Source: an uncultured Desulfovibrio sp.
GTDB lineage: Bacteria; Desulfobacterota; Desulfovibrionia; Desulfovibrionales; Desulfovibrionaceae
NCBI GenBank assembly: GCA_944324555.1
Contig: CALUWU010000072.1
Coordinates: 1 to 32,333, forward strand
Length of the DNA: 32,333 nucleotides
Direction of reading: 5' to 3'
How positions within the stretch are numbered: the stretch's first letter is position 1; every line of letters begins with the position of its first letter. The notes below the pieces were generated by a model that was not told where the DNA came from, ran no database searches, and was given only the letters and a program-made list of their open reading frames with translations. Below are positions 8,943-17,001 of the stretch, one piece after another. The position numbers were made by a program, and so were the translations under genes.

Positions 8943-10821
8943 GACGTTGTTCTCCGAAGTTTCGATTGATGCAAAACGCAAGCGCCAGCAGAAGCACGAC
9001 GGCGCATCCCGCCGCCCGCGCTTCAGTCCATGGCAGAAAACAGCAGACCCCGCCCGCCAGCGCGAAGGCGCGTCCGACAAGGCCCAGACGCCGGCCAAGC
9101 CAGCCGGTGGCAAAGGCGGAAACGCCGGCAATGCCGGCGACGGCAAACAGGGAGGCGACAAGCGCCTCCCACAGCCCGTTCCGCAGCAGCACGGCCGGAG
9201 AATAGACGAACATGTACGGCAGGAAGAAGGAAGGCAGCGCGATGCAGAAGGCGGCCAGCCCCGCCCGCGCCGGACGCGCTCCCGCTATGCCCGCCGCCGT
9301 ATAGGAGGCGAGACAGACCGGAGGCGTGATATCCGCCTTGATGCCGAAATAAAAGACGAAAAGATGCGCCGACAGCGCCGGGACGCCCATCTTGATCAGG
9401 GCCGGGGCAATGATGGTGCTGGTAACAATATAGTTTGCCGTCGTCGGCAGCCCCATGCCGAGAATCAGACAGGCCAGCATCGAGAGCAGCAGCGTCACGA
9501 GCAGGCTGCCGTCCGTCAGGCCGATGATATTGTTTGAAAAGCTCAACCCCAGGGCCGTCAGGGAACAAGTTCCCACGATGAAACCGACAACGGCGCAGGC
9601 CGCGGCCGTGCCCACGGCCGCCCGCGCGCCCTCAATCAGCGTCCGCGCGAAGGCGCGCGGGCGCATCGCATCCCTGTTGACGAGCAGGTTGAGACCGCAA
9701 ATGGCGACAATCGCCCAGAACGCCGCCTTTAACGGCGTATAGCGCATGACAAGCATGACGATGACGACGACGATCGGCAGCAGCAGATAGCCGTCCCGGA
9801 GCAGTATGTCTTTTACGGAAAGCCCGCTCTCGACGCCGCAAATGCGATCCCGCGCGGCCACCTGATGCACATGCACGAAAACCGACGCATAATAGAGCAG
9901 CGCGGGAAACAAAGCCGCCGCGGCAATTTCCGAATAGGGAATATTCAAGAATTCAGCCATGATGAATGCGCCGGCGCCCATGATTGGCGGCATGAGCTGA
10001 CCGCCGGTCGAGGCGCAGGCCTCTATGCCCGCGGCCTCCTCCGCCGAATAGCCGACCTTTCGCATCATGGGGATGGTCAGCGCGCCCACGGTCGCCACGT
10101 TGGCGATGGAGGAGCCGTTGATGGCGCCCATGAGCCCCGAACCAAGTATGGCCACCTTGGCCGGGCCGCCGGAATATCTTCCGGCAAGCGCCAGCGCAAG
10201 GTTGTTGAAGAGCCGCGCGCCCCCTCCGGCGGAGAGGAACGCGCCAAAAAGGATGAAGATAAAGATATAGGTGCTGGACACGCCGACGGCGACGCCGAAA
10301 ATGCCTTCGTTTGTCAGGTACATATGCTGAATGACGCGGCTTGCCGAATAGCCCCGGATTTCAAGAAAGCCGGGAGCGTAGCCGCCAAAAAGGCAGTACA
10401 GCAGAAAAACGACGGCAAGCAGCGGCAGGACGTTGCCGAGCGCGCGGCGCGCGGCCTCCAGCACCGCCGCGATGGTCGCGGCGCCCAGCCACAGCTCGTG
10501 CGGCGCGATGACGCCCGCGCGCATGGCGATTTCATGATAGAACAGGACGACATAGCCTGTTCCGGCAACCGAGGCCGCCAGCCACAGGGCGTCGATCCAC
10601 TCCAGACCGCGCCGTCTGCACGGATGGAGAAGAAAGACGATGACCAGCATGAAGCCCACATGCGCGGCCCGCTGCACAGGCTGCTGCAACAGCCCGACGC
10701 CCGCCGTGTACAGCTGGAAGAGCGACATGCAAAGACACAGCAGCCCCGCGATCCGTTCCCGCGTCAGCAACGGCGGGATGCCGGACGCGGAGCGCCCGGC
10801 GTTCGTCGACATGGCATCCAT
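8932..10821 (-). CDS. TRAP transporter fused small/large permease (TAXI type)
   Basis: Inner-membrane ion-coupled permease of a TRAP-TAXI system. The 629 residues combine the four-helix small subunit (about 1-150, including the hydrophobic runs around LFQLYTAGVGLL and HVGFMLVIVFLL) with the 12-helix large subunit. Large-subunit signatures are visible: GGGARLFNNLALAL, LGSGLMGAINGSSIANVATVG, EACASTGGQLMPPIMGAGAF and GMGLPTTANYIV. It begins 9 bases after the TAXI binding-protein stop; a second ATG nine bases downstream (MSTNAG) is possible, and the ribosome site is weak for both, as expected of a coupled gene. The substrate is unknown; the overlapping C-S lyase suggests a sulfur-containing amino acid or organic acid. 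Confidence 0.94.
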   Translation of the reverse strand: MDAMSTNAGRSASGIPPLLTRERIAGLLCLCMSLFQLYTAGVGLLQQPVQRAAHVGFMLVIVFLLHPCRRRGLEWIDALWLAASVAGTGYVVLFYHEIAMRAGVIAPHELWLGAATIAAVLEAARRALGNVLPLLAVVFLLYCLFGGYAPGFLEIRGYSASRVIQHMYLTNEGIFGVAVGVSSTYIFIFILFGAFLSAGGGARLFNNLALALAGRYSGGPAKVAILGSGLMGAINGSSIANVATVGALTIPMMRKVGYSAEEAAGIEACASTGGQLMPPIMGAGAFIMAEFLNIPYSEIAAAALFPALLYYASVFVHVHQVAARDRICGVESGLSVKDILLRDGYLLLPIVVVIVMLVMRYTPLKAAFWAIVAICGLNLLVNRDAMRPRAFARTLIEGARAAVGTAAACAVVGFIVGTCSLTALGLSFSNNIIGLTDGSLLVTLLLSMLACLILGMGLPTTANYIVTSTIIAPALIKMGVPALSAHLFVFYFGIKADITPPVCLASYTAAGIAGARPARAGLAAFCIALPSFFLPYMFVYSPAVLLRNGLWEALVASLFAVAGIAGVSAFATGWLGRRLGLVGRAFALAGGVCCFLPWTEARAAGCAVVLLLALAFCINRNFGEQRREL

Positions 10822-10830
10822 GACGCGGAC

Positions 10831-11781
10831 CTACTTCGCCAGTCCGAGTTCCCTGTAGTAGCGCAGCGCCCCGGGATGCAGGGGGATCTTGATCTGCGAC
10901 ACGCTGTCCGCGCGCATGGCCTTCATGACGGCGGCCACGGCTTCCAGATCGCCCTTGTGCGTCAGGAGTTCCTTTGTCATGGCGTACACGAGATCGTCGT
11001 CCAGCTTTTCATGCACGGCGATGATATTGGGGCTGGAAAAGGTGGAAATATCCTTGTCCTGCCCCTTGTAGGTCCCGGCCTTGATGGTCATGGGGCTGAA
11101 ATAGGGCGTGTTCCTGCACATGGTCGCGACCACGTCGGCGGGAATGTCGATCAGGCGCACGGTCCCGACGGTAGTGGGTTCCACCACGCTGGAAATGCCG
11201 ACGGCCCCCATGGTAATGGCGGCGTCAATGCGCTTGTCGGCAAAGGCGGCGATGGAATCGGCATGGCCGAGGTATTCGATCTTGAGATCCTTTGCGGGGT
11301 CCAGGCCGGCGGCGCGGAAGAGCTGTTCCGACGTCGCGGTCACGCTGCCGCCGACGGCGCCGAAGGAGACGCGCTTGCCCTTGAGATCGGCAATGCTGTT
11401 GATACCGCTGTCTCTGGCTACCAGCAGGTGAATGACTTCGGGGTAGAGCACGACGGCGCCCCGGAGAAAGGACTGGGGATTGCCCTCAAACCGGCCCTTG
11501 CCGTTGAAGGCGTCATAATACAGGCCGTCGGCGAAGCAGGCTTCCGCCTCTCCCGAGGCCAGGAGGGAGATGTTGTTGAACGTGCCGCCCGTGGACTGCG
11601 CGCTGGCCTTGAGCCCCTTGATGTTGTCCGTCCAGATCTTGGCCATTGCGGCCCCGACGGGATAGTAGGTGCCGCCCGTGGGTCCCGTGGCGATGTTGAC
11701 AAATTGCGCCGAGGAAGCCGGGAGGGCCCAGAAGAGGGCGGCAAGCGCCAGCGCGGGCGCGGCAAGGAATCTTTTCAGCAT
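10831..11781 (-). CDS. TAXI-family TRAP solute-binding protein
   Basis: Periplasmic binding protein that captures the substrate and hands it to the fused permease encoded next. The start is MLKRFLAAPAL, preceded by a textbook AGGAGG site; the frame stays open upstream without family character. A signal peptide covers residues 1 to about 26 (cleavage after ASSA), followed by the TAXI N-terminal motif IATGPTGGTYYPVG. The mature part has SFGAVGGSVTATSEQLFRAAG and a C-terminal helical part ending at LRYYRELGLAK. The 316 residues are normal length. The gene has a long leader of about 300 bases behind a promoter near 12091-12119. Confidence 0.94.
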   Translation of the reverse strand: MLKRFLAAPALALAALFWALPASSAQFVNIATGPTGGTYYPVGAAMAKIWTDNIKGLKASAQSTGGTFNNISLLASGEAEACFADGLYYDAFNGKGRFEGNPQSFLRGAVVLYPEVIHLLVARDSGINSIADLKGKRVSFGAVGGSVTATSEQLFRAAGLDPAKDLKIEYLGHADSIAAFADKRIDAAITMGAVGISSVVEPTTVGTVRLIDIPADVVATMCRNTPYFSPMTIKAGTYKGQDKDISTFSSPNIIAVHEKLDDDLVYAMTKELLTHKGDLEAVAAVMKAMRADSVSQIKIPLHPGALRYYRELGLAK

Positions 11782-12068
11782 GGAAATCCTCCTGAACAAT
11801 GTTGCGGGGAACGACGAAGACAAGAACGCCGCGGAACGCGACTGCGCTGCGCGGCGGCTTCGTGGCTGCTCCACAAACAGTTCCGGAAGAATGCGGAAAA
11901 GAAACGGTCCTGTTTACGGTTCTGTGCCGAGACAACCTGCCCCGCAACGCGGGGCGCGTCAGGTCATGCCCGCGCCGACGGCGCGGAAAACGAAAGCGAA
12001 AGGGCGAACCGTTCTTTCCATCATGACCTTGCATCCGAAATGCGATCTCGTCTCAAACCAGTGAACCG
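11782..12068 (-). other. Long untranslated leader of the TRAP-TAXI operon, no gene seen
   Basis: About 290 bases between the predicted start site and the TAXI gene, with no credible coding frame. It contains modest inverted repeats, for example GCCCCGC (11939-11945) with GCGGGGC (11949-11955), and a GCGCC/GGCGC pair near 11970. I cannot match it to a known riboswitch class. The length would allow leader-based control. Confidence 0.35.
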
Positions 12069-12082
12069 CAGGCGTACGCCTG
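12069..12082. promoter_or_regulatory. Perfect 14-base palindrome at the predicted start of the TRAP-TAXI operon
   Basis: CAGGCGTACGCCTG is identical to its own reverse complement. It lies 8 bases downstream of the predicted -10 element, so it would cover the transcription start, the classical place for a repressor site. No local regulator gene is adjacent to this promoter. Confidence 0.45.
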
Positions 12083-12090
12083 TGCTTCAA

Positions 12091-12119
12091 GAAGTAGAAG
12101 GGGAGAAAATTTTTGTCAA
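12091..12119 (-). promoter_or_regulatory. Predicted promoter of the TAXI-TRAP-lyase operon
   Basis: On the minus strand a consensus TTGACA (12114-12119) is followed after 17 bases by TACTTC (12091-12096). The -35 element is perfect; the -10 is weak, which would suit an activated or tightly regulated promoter. It sits directly after the hairpin at 12131-12160. Confidence 0.5.
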
Positions 12120-12128
12120 CCGGAATCG

Positions 12129-12160
12129 AAAACCTCCTTCCGGGCGGCCGGAAGGAGGTT
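12129..12160 (-). terminator. Hairpin, possible terminator between porin and TRAP-TAXI operon
   Basis: A perfect 13-base stem (12131-12143 with 12148-12160, 4-base loop). On the minus strand the 3' arm ends in a T run of four. It lies just upstream of the TRAP-TAXI promoter and would stop transcripts coming from the porin gene. The U tract is short, so confidence is limited. Confidence 0.45.
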
Positions 12161-12176
12161 GCCGATCTGCGAGCGC

Positions 12177-12306
12177 GCTTAGAGCGTTTCACCTTTGAAA
12201 AAGGTGAAACGCGAGGCGGCGGCGCGCCGCCCGGCCCAAAGAGAGCGGAAAAACCGCGCTTTTTCCGCGAAGCGACAGGCCACGCGTTTCAAACTGAAAA
12301 TGCCCC
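12177..12306 (+). repeat. Multi-hairpin repeat, family 2, copy A
   Basis: About 130 bases built of consecutive hairpins: a perfect 13-base stem at 12184-12212 (GCGTTTCACCTTT with loop GAA), a GC palindrome near 12217-12231, and GCGGAAAAA/TTTTTCCGC at 12245-12268. It ends with GCGTTTCAAACTGAAAATG. The same order of blocks occurs inverted at 25699-25849. Compared with that copy, this one lacks about 18 bases before GCGTTTCAAAC, which removes one hairpin arm. It abuts the end of the family 1 element at 12308. Confidence 0.8.
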
Positions 12307-12307
12307 A

Positions 12308-12625
12308 GGGTCAGGACTCATTATCAGGAGCTGTTTTCCTGCGCGATAACATGCAAAAACAAAATACCACTATATCCTATGAAAAACATTCATCTTTACT
12401 TATCAGCACATCATGCGCGTGTTTTGGGGAAGATGGGGAGTTTGAGGGGGAACCACGGGAACGCCTTTCCTCGCTTCGCTGCGGAAAGGCTGGGCCCTTT
12501 TTGCCGCAAGCAGCGATCCGACCGGCGCAGGCCGTGCCCGTAAGGCGCCCTGGCGCCTTACGGGCATCGACAGCAGAGCAAAGGGGTTTCTTCCCCCTCA
12601 AGAAAACCGTAATGAGTCCAGAGCC
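12308..12625 (+). repeat. Family 1 repeat copy 3 within an inverted-repeat-bounded element
   Basis: The family 1 core spans about 12416-12601: outer arms TTGAGGGGGAA (12442-12452) and TTCCCCCTCAA (12591-12601), and a perfect 14-base inner stem (12536-12549 with 12552-12565). The whole 318 bases are bracketed by GGGTCAGGACTCATTA (12308-12323) and an inverted near-copy (12610-12625, 14 of 16 matching), like a small non-autonomous element. The same end sequence marks copy 4. The right end reaches the first base of the porin stop codon. The stretch 12324-12415 is AT-rich with no visible gene. Confidence 0.8.
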
Positions 12626-14085
12626 TAGAACTTGTAGGTGAAGATGAAGGAAGCGCTCCAGGCGTCGCACTTGCGCTCGTCGCCCCGGATGGCATACTGG
12701 CGCCGGTTCATGACCAGATAGCCGATTTCGGAATACAGCTTCAAATTATCGTAAATTTTATACTCGCTTGAAAGACTGGCTTCCACGGCGCTTTCCGCCT
12801 TTGAAAGGAGCAGATCCTGCAAGGCGGGAACGGCAAGGGCGTTCCTGTCGTTCAAAGACTTCTTGTCGTTGGTGCCGTTGATGTAGACCAGACGCGCCGT
12901 CTGCCTGAGATCCTTCATCAGGCTGAAATCCTTGATGCGCACGCCCACGCCCGCCGTTCCGACAAAGGTATTGGACAGCAGCGCCTGACGGGCGATCTGA
13001 TTTTGCGCGCCGTAAAAGGCCAGCGCCGAGAAATCGTTGCGGCCCGAAAAGTTCAGGGGCGAAAGCACGAAAAGGCGCTCGCTGCCGTTGGAGGCGTTGC
13101 CGTCCTCGCCGGAAGCATACCAGCCGTAAATGCCTGGCGCGCCCCAGTCTAGCCGGTACTCCGCCAGAAGCGCGCCGGTCCAGCCCCGCCGGTCGTAACG
13201 TTCGCAACCGGACCAGTTCCCGCCGTACTGGAAATCCCAGGCAAAGCGAAAGGGGTCCCAGGCGACAAGTTCTCCCGTAAAGCCGGCGAGCAGCACCTTG
13301 CCGTAAGGATCGAGTCGTTCCAGTTCGCGCTCCCAGTTCTGCCGGTTGCCGATGGCGCTCAGGTCCTTGTCCCAGAACATGTTGGTAAAGACGTACTGGC
13401 CGGAGCGGGCGTTTCTGCCCGCCATGCCGCCGGCGATCCAGGGCGTGACCTTGACGTCCTCGAACGTCAGCGGCAGGAAGAGGCCGAAAATATCCACGTT
13501 GTCCAGATAACCGGGATTATCGACGCTGACGCCCGCGTAATCTTCCCAGTTGTCGTTGACCGGGCGCAGCCAGAGCGCCGTGAGCGAAACCGCGTCGCTG
13601 AAACGATAACTGGCCGTCACGGCCGCCGCCGTATTGTCCAGATGCATGTTCTGGCCGGTAAAGGATGGAAAGCCCACGTACTGAATGCCCATGCGCAGGC
13701 GCAGATCCGTCTTCGGGACCCGCCAGTCCAGACAGGCGATTTTCAGCGCAACTTCCGTTCCGTCCGCTCCGAGAGCGCCGCCCTTGGCCCCCTGCCCCCA
13801 GTGCTGGGGCGTCACGCTGGGAATCTTGAACATCAGGATGCCCTGAAGATCTTCCGACATGCGAAAGAACGCCCAGGTACGCAGGCGTTGCATGGCGTTG
13901 AACTCGTCGACGCCGCCCTTGCCGAAGCCCGTAATGTAGCGGCCGCCGTATTTGTCGGCAAGCTGGCCGCCCTGCCCGTACTCGAAACCGAAATCCCAGA
14001 CGCCCCGGATTCTGATCTCCACCGCCGAAGACGCGCCGGGCCACAGGGTCAGACCAAGAATAAGCGCCGCAATCCATTTTTTCAT
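12625..14085 (-). CDS. Outer-membrane porin, Desulfovibrio homotrimeric type
   Basis: A beta-barrel porin of 486 residues that lets small solutes cross the outer membrane. The start is MKKWIAALI, with GGAGAGAGGAACG upstream; a longer frame begins ten codons earlier without support. The signal peptide covers residues 1-21 (cleavage after GASSA), followed by VEIRIRGVWDFGFEYGQGG, typical of the Desulfovibrio porin family. Alternating aromatic-rich strands and the final YKF, ending in Phe as barrel-assembly signals do, support export. It follows the anion transporter gene by 92 bases on the same strand and may be cotranscribed, giving an outer- and inner-membrane route for one class of anions; that link is inference. 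Confidence 0.88.
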   Translation of the reverse strand: MKKWIAALILGLTLWPGASSAVEIRIRGVWDFGFEYGQGGQLADKYGGRYITGFGKGGVDEFNAMQRLRTWAFFRMSEDLQGILMFKIPSVTPQHWGQGAKGGALGADGTEVALKIACLDWRVPKTDLRLRMGIQYVGFPSFTGQNMHLDNTAAAVTASYRFSDAVSLTALWLRPVNDNWEDYAGVSVDNPGYLDNVDIFGLFLPLTFEDVKVTPWIAGGMAGRNARSGQYVFTNMFWDKDLSAIGNRQNWERELERLDPYGKVLLAGFTGELVAWDPFRFAWDFQYGGNWSGCERYDRRGWTGALLAEYRLDWGAPGIYGWYASGEDGNASNGSERLFVLSPLNFSGRNDFSALAFYGAQNQIARQALLSNTFVGTAGVGVRIKDFSLMKDLRQTARLVYINGTNDKKSLNDRNALAVPALQDLLLSKAESAVEASLSSEYKIYDNLKLYSEIGYLVMNRRQYAIRGDERKCDAWSASFIFTYKF

Positions 14086-14177
14086 CGTTCCTCTCTCCTT
14101 GCTCTGTATGGACAAGAAATCCCCCGTCCCCGGAGGCGGCTCCAGGCCCGCCCCCGGAGGAGGAAGGCGTTCCGCAT

Positions 14178-15719
14178 CTAAAACAGCAGCCGCGCCAGCG
14201 GAATGCCCGCCGCGATGACCACAAGCGTGACCACCAGCGAGGCGATCACCGAATGCACTCCCGCATCCCTGACGGAAATCCAGTCGCTGTTGCCGTACAG
14301 CATGGCCGCGAAGGGCGAGGCCGCGGGAGTGCAGGCCGCCACCAGCACGATAAAGATGAAACAGGCCATGACTGGCCCGGCGGCAAAGCCGAAGGCATGG
14401 CAGACCGCCAGCAGAACCGGCGTCAGCACCAGCCCCAGCACGACGGAATTGCAGAAATTGGTCAGCACGACGCCGATGATAATGATCGCGACGGTCAGCG
14501 ACGCGGCGCTCATGCCCGACAGATAGTCGCGCAGCAGATATTCCATATAGATGTTAACATTGGTATCCCGGGCCGTCATGGCGCCGCCCAGCAGGAAGGC
14601 GACGGCGATCAGGAAGAAGATGCGCCAGGGGTAGGCGACGTTGGTCTCGACAAGATCCGCCGCCGGCTTTCCGTCCACCCGAATCACGGACATGAGCAGA
14701 ACCACCGCCAGCGTTCCCTCCAGCGCATTGCGACGCAGGAAACCGCCCACGGGATTATCCGCCCCGATGACGCCGGGCAGAAGCAGCCAGGCGGCATAGA
14801 AAAAGAAGAGCAGCAGCATGATCTTCTGTCCGCGCGAGAGGGGCGGCAGGGGTTCGCGCCGCAGCAGCTCCGGGTCCAGGTTCTTCAGGGGGCTTACATC
14901 CACCCGAAAGACAAAGCGCATCAGCAGCAACAGGCAGAGAATGGAAATCAGGGAGATGGTCGTTCCAAAAAGCAGATAGGCCGCGACGTTGATCTCGGGC
15001 ACGGGAATCCCCTGCGAACCGGCGGCCAGACTCATCAGATTGGAAATCAGCACAAAGGCGCCGGCCTTGACGGGGTCCGACGCAAAGGAGAGCAGCGCCA
15101 TGATGATGGTATACACCAGCATGAGAGAGACATAGAGATCGCCCTTCTTGAAGCCCGCTTCCCTGAAAATGGAATAGAGCGCGGGCCAGATCAGAAAGCA
15201 GGAGGTCGTCTGCTCGAAAAAGGCCACGACATAGCAGCCCGTGAGGATGGTCGCCGTAAAGACCCACGGCCTGCCGCGCACGAAATCGCGAGTCATGAAC
15301 CAGCGGGCAAACCAGGCGGAAACATTGCTTCTGATAAGGGCCGCGGCAAAGATGAACAGAAAGAACATCATTACAATCATGGGGTTGCCCATGAACTGGC
15401 CGAGAACCTGAGGCATGGGCGCCTGCCCGCTGCACCCCAGGACAAAGACGCCCAGAAATCCCGGCCAGAGCGTATCCACCGTGGCCCAGAGATAGATGAC
15501 CCCGGCAAAGATGGCGAGCGCCGTCATGCCCGAGGGGGAAATGGAAATCAGCACGCCTCCGTCCACCTGCGGCAGCCCCATCCGGAGGAGGCGCTCCGAA
15601 GGCTCCGCCAGCAGGGAAGGACAGGGAAGATAACGGCCAAAGATCATGATGCCGATGCCGACAATCATGTGCAGTATCTTTCCGGGAGAAAGAGACCCGG
15701 ACGCATTTTCCTTCCGCAT
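14178..15719 (-). CDS. SLC13/DASS-type anion transporter
   Basis: Inner-membrane protein of 513 residues with about 12 hydrophobic segments, resembling the divalent anion:sodium symporter superfamily (sulfate, dicarboxylates, sulfonates). The repeated SNT-like signature is seen as TNFCNSVVLGLVLTPVLL in the second half and FFEQTTSCFLIWPAL in the first, and the C-terminal TPAASPFAAMLYGNS is also typical. The start is ATG at 15719 (MRKENASG), because GGAGG lies 8 bases upstream; a TTG start five codons earlier overlaps that site and is unlikely. The substrate is unknown. It lies between a Crp-type regulator and a porin, all on the minus strand. Confidence 0.85.
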   Translation of the reverse strand: MRKENASGSLSPGKILHMIVGIGIMIFGRYLPCPSLLAEPSERLLRMGLPQVDGGVLISISPSGMTALAIFAGVIYLWATVDTLWPGFLGVFVLGCSGQAPMPQVLGQFMGNPMIVMMFFLFIFAAALIRSNVSAWFARWFMTRDFVRGRPWVFTATILTGCYVVAFFEQTTSCFLIWPALYSIFREAGFKKGDLYVSLMLVYTIIMALLSFASDPVKAGAFVLISNLMSLAAGSQGIPVPEINVAAYLLFGTTISLISILCLLLLMRFVFRVDVSPLKNLDPELLRREPLPPLSRGQKIMLLLFFFYAAWLLLPGVIGADNPVGGFLRRNALEGTLAVVLLMSVIRVDGKPAADLVETNVAYPWRIFFLIAVAFLLGGAMTARDTNVNIYMEYLLRDYLSGMSAASLTVAIIIIGVVLTNFCNSVVLGLVLTPVLLAVCHAFGFAAGPVMACFIFIVLVAACTPAASPFAAMLYGNSDWISVRDAGVHSVIASLVVTLVVIAAGIPLARLLF

Positions 15720-15857
15720 ACGCCATTCCTCCAAACGCTGTTTGTGACAGTCGAACTCCGTCGGGTTTCTCCCGTTCGGAACATGCCCGCGCGGCGCCGG
15801 GCCCTTCTTTTTCGGATAGCCGAGGGGAAGGGAAAAAAAGCAAGTATGGACTAGGTT

Positions 15858-15875
15858 ATGCGAAAAAAATCACAA
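15858..15875. promoter_or_regulatory. Crp/Fnr-type dyad, candidate operator of the anion transporter
   Basis: ATGCGA-N6-TCACAA, which on the minus strand reads TTGTGA-N6-TCGCAT. It matches the TTGTGA-N6-TCACAA pattern of Crp and HcpR sites at 10 of 12 positions. It lies 139 bases before the transporter start and downstream of a Crp-family regulator gene. That regulator's recognition helix lacks the Arg-Glu pair that reads GTGA, so another Crp-family protein could be the binder. Confidence 0.4.
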
Positions 15876-16020
15876 TTTTTTCCGGCGTCGCGCGCATAAT
15901 GGCGCCCGGGAGGCTCAAGGCGCGACGCAAACAAACGGGCCGCGAAGCGCGCGACGACGCGCCTCGCGGCCCGATCAGCCTTTCAGAAGGGATGGAAAAG
16001 AAGAAGGGAAACACACAGGC

Positions 16021-16057
16021 AAGGCGGCGCGTCCTCGGAGAGGAACAGCGCCGCCTT
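16021..16057 (-). terminator. Probable terminator of the Crp-type regulator gene
   Basis: A 10-base stem AAGGCGGCGC (16021-16030) with GCGCCGCCTT (16048-16057), and an inner CCTC/GAGG pair. It lies 30 bases past the regulator stop. On the minus strand it is followed by a pyrimidine-rich but interrupted tract, so it is not a perfect intrinsic terminator. Confidence 0.45.
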
Positions 16058-16087
16058 GTGAAAAACGCCCGCGCGACGGGCGGAAAA

Positions 16088-16774
16088 TCAGTCGCGCTCC
16101 TGATAACGCAACGGCTCGTCGCCGCGCCCGATGCGGGCGATGCGCTCCCGATCCGTAAGAATGATGCGATTGCCCTTCTTGCACAACAGCCCCTGCTGAC
16201 GCAGGGCGCGAAAGATCTTGGTTACCGTAATCACGTGAAGGGAAAGATGCGCGGCGATTTCCGCATAGGTCAGATAGCGGGGCACGACGTGCGGCGCTTC
16301 GGCCGGAGAGCTTTCAAACAGCAGCCGGCAGACCCGCGCGCCCGCCGGCAGGGAATTGATCCCGATGGCGAGCGAAAAGAGGTTGATCCAGTTTTCCGTC
16401 AACGCGCGCGCCAGCAGACGATGCAGCTCCAGATCGCTCTCCAGCCGGCGCATGAATTCGTCGCTCCTGACGGACAGAAGCACGCACCGGGTCTTTGTCA
16501 CAATGACGGGATCAATGGAGATGAAACGGCGCTGCGTCAAAAGATTAAAGGAATCCGATCGGAAGATGGCCGGGATGAAATTCAGCAGCATGCCCGGCCT
16601 GAAATAGATGAACGAATATTCCTTGCCGTTCTTTGTCAGCGCAATGAGGGCGCAGTATCCGTCCACAAGATAGTAGATGTTCCCCGGCTGCAGCAGCGAG
16701 CCGCGAGGCAGGACGACCTCCGCCCCGATTCCGCGCAGAAGGGCGACATAGGCGGCATTATCCGATTGCGGCAT
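16088..16774 (-). CDS. Crp/Fnr-family transcriptional regulator
   Basis: A 228-residue regulator with an N-terminal cyclic-nucleotide-binding-type beta roll (about 15-115), a dimer helix and a C-terminal winged helix (about 150-220). The helix-turn-helix is LTYAEIAAHLSLHVITVTKIFRALRQ, quoted here as LTYAEIAAHL then SLHVITVTKIF. Where Crp has Arg-Glu-Thr, this has Val-Ile-Thr, more like CprK-type members, so its DNA target may differ from TTGTGA. No N-terminal cysteine cluster for an Fnr-type Fe-S centre is seen, and the cAMP phosphate-binding Arg-Ser pair is absent, so the effector is unknown. The start is MPQSDN, with GAGGAG upstream. An AGAA-N4-TTCT repeat at 16833-16844 lies in its upstream region. 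Confidence 0.88.
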   Translation of the reverse strand: MPQSDNAAYVALLRGIGAEVVLPRGSLLQPGNIYYLVDGYCALIALTKNGKEYSFIYFRPGMLLNFIPAIFRSDSFNLLTQRRFISIDPVIVTKTRCVLLSVRSDEFMRRLESDLELHRLLARALTENWINLFSLAIGINSLPAGARVCRLLFESSPAEAPHVVPRYLTYAEIAAHLSLHVITVTKIFRALRQQGLLCKKGNRIILTDRERIARIGRGDEPLRYQERD

Positions 16775-17001
16775 AAGGGCTCCTCGCAGGGCATGTCCCG
16801 CGCCTGGTCTCTTCACGACACGCGCAGTTTTCAGAACCGATTCTAGCCGGATTCATGCCGGAACGCCAGCGCCCTGCCGCACGGCGGGAGCGCAAGGCGC
16901 GCCTTTCAGGAAAGGGCCATGCCGCGTCGCTGTTCCGCAAGCCGTTCCGGGACGGCGCCGGGGATGAAGAGGCGCCGCCCTGCCGGCCGCGCGGACGCAA
17001 C

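Larger units (their letters stand above)
15720..16087 (-). other. Regulatory gap upstream of the anion transporter, no gene seen
   Basis: 368 bases between the Crp-type regulator and the transporter. From the regulator side it holds a hairpin at 16021-16057, a second strong hairpin at 15937-15972 (8-base GGGCCGCG/CGCGGCCC outer stem plus an inner stem), and a Crp-like dyad at 15858-15875, followed by an AT-rich stretch. I see no coding frame worth calling. Confidence 0.5.

Noticed and set aside
11782..12068. A riboswitch in the TRAP-TAXI leader
   Set aside because: The long leader has small hairpins, but I could not recognise the conserved core of any known riboswitch class.
9865..12198. A 777-codon plus-strand frame across the TRAP permease and TAXI gene
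   Set aside because: Antisense to well-supported membrane and binding-protein genes; the composition is low-complexity His/Arg/Gly.
12308..12625. An intact insertion sequence
   Set aside because: Inverted ends are present but there is no transposase frame; it is only a small non-coding unit.
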